Origin: Valencia hispanica
Lineage: Eukaryota; Chordata; Actinopteri; Cyprinodontiformes; Valenciidae
Assembly: GCA_963556495.2 (NCBI GenBank)
Contig: OY747715.1
Location: 15,907,239 to 15,971,238, forward strand
Direction: 5' to 3'
Length of the DNA stretch: 64,000 bases
Below are positions 39,001 to 51,000 of the stretch, piece after piece. The position numbers and the translations under genes are program-made. Numbering within the stretch: the first letter of the stretch is position 1; each line of letters starts with the position of its first letter. Under the pieces are notes generated by a model. It ran no database searches. It was not told the origin of the DNA and saw only the letters and a list, made by a program, of their open reading frames with translations.

Positions 39001-42000
39001 TAAAATAACTACGTTCCACTCCCTAACGATAGATGGCGATATGTGCTCCTACGAGTTGGCCTAATAGCGGTTAGCTTCCAGCTGCATTCAGGCAGTAAAC
39101 TGAGGCTGGCGGGAGTGAAGCAGACGGAGTTAAAGCAGGATATTCACAGTAACAACGCATCGCCTCTTCGTAAGTCCAAACATGCACTGATTGGCCGCTT
39201 ACGTTTGTCTTAGATGCCATATGCCTCTTATAACACCACTGTTGTTAGTACTGGGTCGGATTTCCGGCTCTCCAAACTTCCCAAGGGGGGTGCGCGAGTG
39301 CGGGCGGGGCTGGTTGCAGCGTAGTCCGTTTTGAATCGCATTATCCAGCAAGAGTAGTCGAGGTTCTGAAACCCCAGTTCGGTTCGATTCCAGCCGGACT
39401 AAGGTGTATACATGCATTTTAAAAGTCTGATTTCAGTCGGACTAAAGCAATAATTCGAATTTCTCTTGCTGCATGTAAACGTACTGATAGAATTATGTCA
39501 TTTTGCCAAAGCAGTTTATAAAAACTCATAATAAAACCTTTAGTGGATGGAAAGAGCTAAGAAACCTTAAAAAGTTGAAGCTTTCTGATCAGTCAGAGTT
39601 ACTTAGTTTAATTGAAGTGATATTGTAGATGGTGTGATCTAAGGATAAAAAGTAAACTCTCACTTTACTTACAATAGAGTACAATTACCCTACTTGTTAA
39701 CTGGTAACCAGAGGTGAAGCAGCAGGAGTCCTCAAAACCTTGTAACCTCTTCTACAGACAGTTATTTATACGTTTTCAAAATTCCTGATGGGCCTGCATC
39801 AGATTTAATTTAGTAACGATGCCATGTTTTTATGGTACCACAATAACAAAAAAAACATTTAGTAAAAACATGTATTGTATGATCTAAGAGATTTAATTAA
39901 AAACAGAAAATAGACTAGCATTCCTACTGTTGCTAAAAAATATGCACCGATAAATACCCTTCGTCGATCTGTAACACAGTTAAGTGAAAGGAGACAAAAG
40001 TTGTTTCAGACAAAACATTCACTACGTTTAGGAGCAGTTTTCAAGTGCTGAATGCCCAGAGTATTATTCCTTTGTGTCGTTCTGCTCTTTAGAGATTAAC
40101 AAATTGTTTAATTAGTCGGGCTACTGTATCTGCTCTTGAGGTTAACCTCTAGTTGGCTGCTTTACAGGTAAGCTTTTTGAAGCTGGACATCCGTATTCTT
40201 ACAGTGTTACCTTAGTTGTAGTAATATGAAGAGTTTTTTTAGATCGTTTTCAAACCTGATAATCCGGTAGACTCGGTTCGATTGGGAACCAAACTTTTTT
40301 TAAGATGGTCTGGTTTGCTTTCACACTGCTCTGTGTCAAATGAACCAAAGGTTTTGAGCTAGATATTTAGCTCCTCACCTGTGGTGGCGCTACAGACAGG
40401 GACACTTCCTGTTCCGTGAAATGTAAGCAAACATGGAGTGGCATCAGATTTTACAGGTTTTAGGATTGCTCTGTTCTCTTTGATAAATGTTCTAGACAAA
40501 TATATTGCAGCAATTGGCTCAACATGAGCAGAGAAAGAGGCAGAGTTGTTGTTGGTCGCTTGGCATTCACATATGCAATCGAATTGCACCAGAGCTCACT
40601 TTAATCAACCCGAGAACTCGGTTTTTAGGTGTACCACAGTTCACTTTATTTTGTCTGCATCACAGTTCGATTATGCATTTACACTTTCCTATACGAACCA
40701 GACTTTTTGGGGAAAAGAGGTTCGAATAAAGCAGACTAAACAGAGCTGTTGTGAATGCACCCTTAGACTCCACACCACAACAAATTGAGTTTTTTGCAGC
40801 AGGAAACTTTTCAAAACAGTTGAATTTCTTGAAAGCAAAGTACAAGTGTTTTAGCCTTCTTTCAGCCAGTTAACAGGCAGTGCACAAAAATATGTGAGTG
40901 AGGGGCAATGGGGTGTTATCCTTTGCGCCATACAGCCGCCTTCTCTGGCATCTCTTTTGAAAGACTTTAAACCATACGAGGGGGCCTTACAGATATTCTC
41001 AGCAGTTCTGAAGCCATAACTTCTTAAAACCTCTGTACACCTTGGCATGAGTAAGAGGTAAATTCTTACAACTCATACTGTGTGTTGCTAATAACAACCC
41101 AGAACAGTGCTGTGTTAATAAAAGGAAAGACAATAATTAGATGCTTCAGCTGAAGCTCAATTGCTTTTCAGCCGTTTTCTCTTGCTTATTTGGCTCAAAT
41201 GGTGTAAAAGGATGCACCTAATCTGCAGTTAAATATTTTATATAAAAGAAGAAACGTGCAAAAGATTCTGGTTTTCATATTTTTATGATCTGGTTGTTGG
41301 ATTCCTCTAATCTGCTGATCAAATATCAAATTAACATACTATTACTGGCTGTTTATGACAATATAATAGTTGAAATTCATTAAATGGATACATATAGTTG
41401 TACTACGTCAGGTTCCCTTGCAGAGCGACAGCAGGTGGGAGATTAAAACATAAAAACGTATGTCTATATTTTTTTTCTATTCACTAAAACCTACAGTTCA
41501 TATTTAATTTTTTTTATTATTGCCAATTACTCTGAAGGTGTAAGTTGCCCTGCATAAAACTATTAATTCAATTCAGTTTATTTATATAGCGCCAATTCAC
41601 AACACGTCATCTCAAGGCACTTAACAAAAAAGTCATTTCAATTCAGTTGTACATACATTCCAATTGATCCTTCAGTTCATTTGTCTAATCAGTTTAAAAG
41701 TTTACTATCTAAGGAAACCCTCGAGTCATCGACTTGCAGCATTTACTCCTCCTGGACGAACATGTAGCGACAGCAGACAGTCGCCTGCGTTGTTGTCGTT
41801 GACTTCACAGCAATCCCTAATACTTATATTATTTATGTTTGTCTTGTATTACCTGACAGTCATCTCCCTTGGTGCGAACTTCTCCGTTCATGTACTGTCT
41901 ATCCAGCGAGGGCGAGATGCCAAAGCTGTTCCCCATACAAAGAGTCTCCGTTCTGCCTTCTGCATGGCTGATCTCCACAGCTCCATTCAAGATCACATAC

Positions 42001-45000
42001 CAGAGGTCGAGCTGCAGACAGATGAACAAGAACACCAAATTATACTGTACTGTTGAGGTTCCAACAGGTAATCGCAAAAAATGGGTCATACTTTTAGCAC
42101 TATTTTTCAGGGGCTCAACAATACAGACATGGATAATAAGAATACATACAGGGTGATTGTTGATCTGTATCATTATAATCAAAATATTTAATTCAAAATT
42201 GACTTATTGTATATTTTGCTAGTTGCACATTGGTTTTGAGTTGCTGTATGTCTCCAGTGGCTGCTTTTTAAATAGAAAAAGCTGGCAGGTTTACAAACCC
42301 TTCGCTCAGTTTGACCAGGCGGATAGAAGGAGGGTGAACGAACCCTGGGCTCCCTCTGCAGCAATAACTGATATTTCCTCTTCATTGCCTTTTCATTCTC
42401 TGGATCTGTCTCCCCTAAAAAAAAAAAAATCTCCAACCCATGTGAGTGCTTCTCACTTTGTCTGCCCCATCAGTTTCTATTTCTGTCGTCGTACCTGTGG
42501 TCCCTCTTGTTTCTCAGCAGTGATGAAATGCAAATTGGTGAGGGAACGAAAGACCATCAACCACACAGAAATATTTAGTACACAGAAGTTGCTGAGAAGC
42601 ATTTTTTTTTGTACAGCCACCAACAAAAGAAATAATTAGTAGTCGTAGTAAATTACATTACAAGTAAAGAATGAAGTTGATTTCTCTCTTTTTTTTTCCT
42701 CTCAAGCACGTCTCCTCTCTTTTCTCCTCTATTAAACCACTTTAGACTCTTTATTGTCCTTTCCCTCCTACTCAGCCAAGTCATTTTGACTTCTGAGTGG
42801 AGCCAAGTGCCTCTCTTTGACATTCACCATGTGAACCCACAGAGACACGGTGAAGGAGAACTGCCCATCAATCGACCTGACGGAGACGGCAGGGAGGCAC
42901 ACGGACACAACTGACGCCTGTTGAAATACACATTTTATGGGAGCGCCTTTAAGTTTTTCTGATGCTGAGATCCATCTCTGTCTTTCTGATCTCAGAAGTG
43001 GCCAATTCAATGTTCATCTTTGGCCTGTCTGTTTTACTGCTGTTGTGTGGAAGCAAACAGTCCAAATGGATCTCCCGTTTCTCAGCTATGTAACTTAATT
43101 AATTTGCTTCGTAGCAGCTCAAGTGACTGGCACGGCTCACACGCTGCAGTGGCTCTGTACACATCAGTGGCTGTGTGTAAACTCACTTTGAATAGAAACA
43201 AGAAAATGTTTAAATGTTCCTTTAAACTTTAATTTATTGTTTTCACTTTACATTTTTTGTAAATGCATATAATTACTCCTTTGGGAGTGTACACAAAAAA
43301 GGTAGCATCTGTCATGTCTAACGCAAAATTTCAGGTGTTTTGGTATTTAAATGAAAGGAAATGTGTGAAGCAACATGGCTGACGCATGCAGGTTTTCCTG
43401 TTATTACTTAACTTATTGGGAATGCTGGGAAAGGGTACTGGAAACGGCGAAATAAAGAGACATTGTTTTTAAAGAAAGGTGAATTTTCTGGCCCAAAATC
43501 CTGACTTATTGGCTGCTTTAGGTTTTCAGGGACACTGCTTTTGGAAATATGAACTGAGCTGTAGCTGGGGTTGAAGTGTGACACTGTGACCTGCCCGTAC
43601 CCATACAGCTGCTGACCACATTGTGGTTTGTCTACCAGCAGATGCATTTTAGATGGAGATGCTAAAAGGATCAAGACTATGGCAGTTGAGTCTGATCAAA
43701 GCTATCATCTATGTTAGCCAGTTATTTCCATTTCAAGTTCAATTTGCAGCAAGAGCAGGTTTTCTTAACGGATTTGGAACACAGAATACATATAGCTACA
43801 AAAGTCCTGTTGCAGTAATTATTTCCATTCAATGTACAATTTGAATGTGATGCACATATGCTACTAACTAAGACTGACTTTTTTTAAAATCAGTTTTACT
43901 TTTCAATCTTAGCAGATTAATTTACCGTTTCTTTTTATACTTTAATTTATCTTAATCCCCGTTCCAGTGTTTCCTCTGTGGGAGCTCTCTGCCCCGGGAG
44001 CGGTGGTCGGCTGTAGCTGCCTGGGTGCTCTCCGGGTGGAGCTTGGGTGGAGGTGGGGGTCTTGGCCTTGCCTCCACTGGGCGCCCTGTGTCAGTGCCTC
44101 GGCTGCTGCTGTTAATCTACTGCTGCCGGGGCAGATGGCTCCTCTGATGGCGTTTCCTTGCATGGTTCATCTGCACTCGGCCCAATGTCCTTTTTTACCC
44201 TTTCTTTTAACTGTGTGTGTGCATGGGAGATGGGTTGGGGGGAGGGGGGTATAACTGTGACCATGCTTTTAAATCTGTGGGGGAGGGAAGGGAAGGTGGT
44301 TTTATGTGGGGTCATTTTAATCTGTAAAGCACTTTGTGATGCAACTTCTTGTATGAAAAGCGCTTCATAAATAAAGTTTGATTTGATTTGATTTGAGGCA
44401 AGTTGGGCTGATTCAATGCACCACCTATTAATTTGAATAACCAGCATGGTTGAGAACACACTACAAGATGCCATGGTGTGGCTTCTTAGTCAGTAACCTT
44501 ATCTAATTTTACTAATTGCGGGTAACCTAGCTGGTTGCACATAATGGGACGGACATGAACACACTCTTCTGCTTTCGTTACTATTCAAGTTTTTGCTGGT
44601 TAAACTACAGTTTCAGAGCGTTGGTCCAGGCCCTCGTGATCAAGCACATAAAGAACTCAACCTTTTCATTGGCGCATTCATTTACAACAAACGTGTGAGT
44701 AATCCATGTAAATGCTTTATAACATTATTACATGAGGGTCCGATTTGTTACATATTAGGTACTTGTTGACCCTGTTGTTTTTCTAACATTTATTTACCTT
44801 TTGTAGGAGTGTCTCAAACTCTTATTCTGGCAAGTTTCTCTTGTCAAATATGTAGACATGATTTTTATGCAGGAAAGGGAATCCCATTTACATCTATTTG
44901 AAGGGTTAGTGTTAGTGTTAGGAGAAATGACGGGTATTTTTTTTTTAATTCCTGTCAATTCCTTGTTGATTTGGCTGTACAGAGAAACTGGGCTTGAATT

Positions 45001-48000
45001 CAGATGTATGGACCATTTCAGATTTGTTTGCAGCTGCTTTTGTTAAAGAAGAAATCCATTCATCTCTCTGTTTATGAGACACCTGGAGAAATCCCAAAGT
45101 AAGGTTCGAGGGTTTAAAAAAAATATACAGCTTTGAAACAATATTTACCTAGTGGAACAAAAGTGAATCTTATTTCTAATCTAACCTTCTTTGAAATGAG
45201 ATAGCTAAATCATTCATACCTCTTGTTTGTTGTGCAGGATGACTGTGCCAGACTGCTCCACCACCTCAAACACCATGACACTGCACAAGTCTCGCCGTAC
45301 GGACATGGTCATGTTGGCGAATGCCGGCAGCTGGTGCATGAACTCCAGCAGTTGCTCTGTTTGTCAAAGAGGTGATAATTTTGTTAAATGCAAATAGCAT
45401 TGTCTCTGTAGTTATGTAGTTTTACCTATTTCAATTAAACACCTAAAACCTATGCTTTACTGTCTCCAAAATCTGAAAATATAACAACAGAGTTACAGAT
45501 ATAACGAAAACATCACTGCAGCAAAACTTTAGAAAGTTGTTCCTCTTTTAAAACATGACAACCAGAGCAAAAACTACTCTGGAAGTAGAGTATATAAATC
45601 ATAAAGGTGGAATCCCATAAGAGATATACAATCTGTCTCATCTGTGCTGCAGCTGAGAACAGAGTGACCTTGATCCGAACTGCTCATGTGCTTTAAGAAG
45701 TTTTTCTTCGCACCCTCACTGTTGTAATTTCCTATTTTTCTTGTTCTTTTCTTTTTGGACCCCTCTTGAGTTTTGTCTTTCTTGGTCTTTGTTAAATGCA
45801 AACTACGAGGAGGAGAAAGTACATTTATTTCAATCTGCAGCCTGGTGCTGCAAGCAAGATGAAGATAAACTCTGCAGAGTAAATTATGGAAATATAACCA
45901 GTGTAAAATAAGTCCTCTGGCACTACTGTATATGACTACATTGAAAAATAAAAAATAAAGTTAATCTATGTTGACCAGCTTAGTTGACTTTTTTTATTTA
46001 GATACATTTTTAGAGGTTCTTTATTTTGTTATAAAAGCTGAAATCTATAATATTATCCAGATAAGCACTTTCAAAAAAACTGAAAAAGATAAAGAAAAAA
46101 AAGTAAATAAATCAGATTTAAATTAAATGCCACCCCCAAAAATAGATAAGATAATAATCCTACAGACATTAAAGCATAATCCTGTTTTAGATTTGTTTTC
46201 TTCTTTTAAACTTAGTATGGATAAACACAAAAGGGAGCTGTGACTGTTACAGAGAAGGCCATGAAAAGGCCAGACCCCCGCCCTCCCTGGTAGGCACACA
46301 GCAGGCCAGGCCTTTACCATCTCTCCTAGCTCTCTGATGTGGTCACCTTCTTCCCCAGGACCCTGCTGGGTCCCACTAATGAGGGTGTTTAAGTGATTGC
46401 CTGCTTAAAAATACACATTCGAAGGGCACTGCTGTTTAGACATCTCTGCAGGGGGTTCTTTATAAGGGGAGGGTCACTTGTATGGCTCCCCTGTGTGCTC
46501 AAGCTGAGTGACTGATGGTCCAAAAACAGCAACAGTGAGCAATCAAGTATGCTAAAGAGTGACAGCCAAATTCATGCAAGTGCCACTTTTAATAACTTTA
46601 TACAAATGTGAAGCGTGTTTAACATTAAAGAGGCATAACATTGAAGAAAGGGAAAAAAAAGTTTTTAGCAGAAATGGAAATAAAATCCCAAATGAAACTG
46701 ACCAATGTCGTCATCGTTGCGATCGGCTGGATCCTTTTCTAGACACTCTCGGACCACGTCCCGACCTAGAAGAGCATTTGACGCTCTCTCAAGGTCCTCA
46801 TCCTCCTCCTCCTCTTCCTCGCTGTCCACTGGAGCCTCTGGAAGTCCAGACAGATCCACATCTCCCAGGTCGCTCTCTGTGGCCTGAAGAAAACACAATG
46901 TTGTTGCTTTTTATCAGAATCAAGCAGGATTTCTTTTCAGCGTTTTCTACACAGACAAAACTTCACCACAAAACACAGAGTATTTCAGTAATATTGCATG
47001 ATATTATAGTATAATATCATGGTAATATAATTCCTATGATATTATTTGTGATAGATTTTTGTCAGAGAGCTCTAGAGCCGTAATTACCAAAGTTAGGGTC
47101 GAAATCGCACTAAAAAAAACACAATAAAAAGCAGTACTTGAATAAAAAAAGCAATGTATTGGCCATAATATCATCTTGATGCTGATTGTGTTGCCACTGT
47201 AGCACTTTTTAACTGACTCAGTAAAAATGCTGAGCTTTAGAGTTGAACCCGAGACAGCTGCATCGAGGACAAACAGCCTCTGTATACAAAACTATAGCAC
47301 AATTTTCACCAAGGTGGAGCTTTTTTTACAGTGGACAAAAACCTCAGCTTCAAGATATCCAAAGCTGGACAAGAAAAACCCAAAACTTTGAAGGTGAAAT
47401 TTCCGTAAAATATATATATATTTTTTTACTAACGGGTTAAATATTAACATATCCTACTCTCTTCAGATTTTATTTGTAAAAACAGCTAAAAACACTGTTA
47501 TTTTTCTTCCGGTTCACAAATGTGCGCTACTTTGTGTTGTTTAGCACATAAAATCAAAACAAATTACATTAAAGTTTGTTTTTTAAATGTAAAAAGGGTA
47601 AAAATAAAAGTGATTATCTTTATAATGAAAGTACACAACTAAATTAGTCAAATGTATCGCTTGAATCGCTTCTATGTGTTACATTTATATAGCTCCATTT
47701 TTACTTTTTTTTTTTTATCAGGGTCTCCACTCATTTATTTTCCATAAATATGAAGATTTATTTTTAACTAATCACTTGTACCTGTTATTTGGAGCTTAAA
47801 AGTAAAAGCACGTTCCAGACTCAAAAACAGAAGGATACCACTGAATATTCAAATGTTCTGACTGTGTACAGATCCATATTGGCAGGATGTGGCTCAGAAG
47901 GAGCATGGGGGAATGAAACCATCAGCCTGGAGGTTAAAAGAGGAGCCCTACAGTGGCAGTGCCGCCATTGTATGCCATCTGTTCAGTTTTGATAGTTTAT

Positions 48001-51000
48001 GGAAACATAAAGACCTATTTGCGACCTTATTTTAATTTTCTAGTAAAAAATATTTACTAGTGCATGTATTTAGCTAAAACAAAAATTCCTTCTAATGCCA
48101 GTGTTTGCTTTTCTTTCAAGCTGCTAGGACTGGATTTTGTACAGCATCGATGTGTAAAATGAACAGAACTAAACTGTGGTAACTTTAATATAGGTCAAGT
48201 TGAACTTTGTGATAGTATGACACTTTAACATGCCAATCAATGCTTTCACAACTGTGAATGTACAGATTAAGGAATAGAGACTGTCAGATTTTTTTATTTT
48301 TTTTACAAAGTCATTAATCGTACTTGGCAGTCTATAAAAAGAAACCGAAGCTCTGATCAAAGGATCGCTGCTCTTTTGATCACATGCTCTATTCACATGG
48401 ATCCCCTTATTTTGTATTTTTCATACAGGGTAACACTCACCGCATTTATGCCCCCATTTCACTTCACATTTTTTGTCTAAAAAGGACATCACACTCGTCA
48501 AAATGTCCTGGTCTGTAAGCAATTCCCCAAAACTTAATGAAACACTTTGAAGCAAACAGAAGAGGAGTCCTTTAAATCTGAGCGGGGATACAGAGTGCAA
48601 AAAACAACACTGATACTAGTCTAAATTTTTGAATGTTTTTTTTCCAGCCGTGTAGTGTATTAGATTAACATTTTTTTGTTTTTGTGTGCAAAAATGACCA
48701 GCCACTGCGCTGAGGGTTTAATCTGAAACATATTAGGGGCAGCGGGAAGGAAGCCATTGTTGAAAGAAAGTCCTCTCCTCTTTTCTGTTTATAGAGGACA
48801 CAGCAAACATGAGGATAAAGTTGCTATGGTCACATGAGACCTAAACATTACTTCTTTTTTTAACTACATGCAAAACTAAAATGGTAAATGGCCATGAACA
48901 CACCGCCTCCTACTTTGAAATATGGTAGTGGCAGCATCATGTTGGCAGGTTACTTTTCTTCAGACGAGACAAAAAAGCTGGTTAGACTATATGGGAAGAT
49001 GGATGCAGTTAAAAACAGAGCAATAGTGGTAGAAAACCTAATGGAGGGTGTAGAAAACACTCGGTGGAGGTTCACATTCCATCAGCCCTAAACATACAGC
49101 CAGGGCTACCATGCAACGCTTTAGATCAAAGCAAATTGAGGTGTTGGAGTAGCTCAGTTAAAGACTAGGGCAAAATCAAAGACTTGAAAATTTATGCTAA
49201 CAGATGTGATCCAACCAATCACACTGATGTTCGGCTATTTTGCAAAATAAGAAGGGGCACAAACTGCAATCTCTAGCTGTGCAAAGTCGGAACAGACATA
49301 CCCCAAAAGTTTGCAGCTATAACTGAACCAAAAGGAGGATCTACAAAAGAACTACTTTAGCAGGGTTGAATACAATGCTACAATACATGCCACACTTTTC
49401 AGATTTTCGTTTGCCAAAACATTGAAATGGTTCAAAGGGTATGATTTTTTTTGCAAGTCATTGTATGATGAAAATCCCATGTATCTATACATGTAGCAGT
49501 AGTAAAAGCATAGACAGGAAAAATTGTCTGTATATTGTAGCAGCTGCTGGAAAAAAAGAAATAATTTCCCAGCCTACACACAAGATAGTCTCTCTAACAA
49601 GCAATGTGGATTTTAGGCTCTCTTGAGAGCTTCACACAAGGCCAAATAGGTTTAGCCCACAGAGCAAGAGAGGCTCTGGCGAAGGTCTACTTTTTGTTAT
49701 AAATTAGGATGGAGAAGTAGTCAAGCCTCTTCGACGAGAGACCACCTGCTCAGAGTTTTCAACTTCCAAAGCACTGGATGCACTACATTTAGACAAATAA
49801 ATGTGAGGGCAATCAGACAAAAGACTAAGAAGAATTTAGCACAAATCATTTTACATCAACACAATATATGATACTGATTTGTAATGATTTATTAAATGTA
49901 AGCATCTGAAGCATTTTCAACCACCAAGAAACACCAGAAAAACAAAAAAGAACTTAAAACAGCACATTTTCAGATGAAGTTCAGCAAAAAAAGAGACCTT
50001 GGCTCTAAACCTTTTGGGAAAAAGACCATCTTTACAAGGAAGCTAAAAGAGTTGCAAAAATGAGGTTAAAAGTTCAACAGCTCACTATATCCTCATTTCC
50101 TCCCTCTCACTTACTGTCATAAAGATACCCTTCACCGCCACTCAGACCTAAACATTTAGCATGTAGGAGTTCCACTTTCAATCGAATATCACTGGTGTCG
50201 GAACGGGTTTTAGCTTAAAGGATATTTCCTACAGGTGAATGACATCAAATCCAAAGAAATCACCTTATGTTACAGTGCCGTGGCACAAGAAAAGAGATGT
50301 GACAAATGATGGTTCAGAATGTAAAGCAGCTAAGGGATTAAAGGGCAAAAGGGGAGAAATATGATGAGTTTGAGAAAGGATACAGAAGTTGGGGAAACAG
50401 AGGGAAAAACAAACTTCTGGGGTTAAAAATCTGAATGCACGAAATAAAACTCACTAAAACAGTGACAGCTGAGGAGCACAGCTGACTGGAAGGGTCAGCT
50501 CTTTAAGACAGCTGTAAACAAACACGGAGCCGGGTCAGCGACAAGCCGATGGGATCAAATCCGTGTGATAAATACCTAATCTGAGGGTGAAATGATCTGC
50601 TCTCTGTGTTAAATGTCAGAGCCAGGCAAACCTCCCTTGCATCCTTTGCTCATAGACCACCAAGCAGAGAAACACACTGCAAATACTGCAGTAGGTAGAA
50701 AAAAGGGGGATAAAATATCGTTTTTTTGGTCTGGTTTTTTTTTTTTTTTTGCATCTCCTTTTGCGTTGTCCATCCCCGTGTTTTAATATTTATTTCCAGT
50801 TTTTGTTTTTCAAATAAATTGTGCATATACTAACCAGGTTCTTTTTAAATCAGAAAAATGTATAGCATATCTTGTCCCACAAGAAATTTTCTTCATTGAC
50901 TGTAACAGACTCTAATATCATTGTCACCAGGTCATAAATTAGCTCGATAAACTAACCCTTCTAGTTCCCATGATTAAAGCTATCTAAAATAAACAACCTT

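Noticed and set aside
47869..47960. SINE head around GATGTGGCTCAGAAGGAGCA
   Set aside because: Resembles an A box only loosely and no B box follows at the right spacing.
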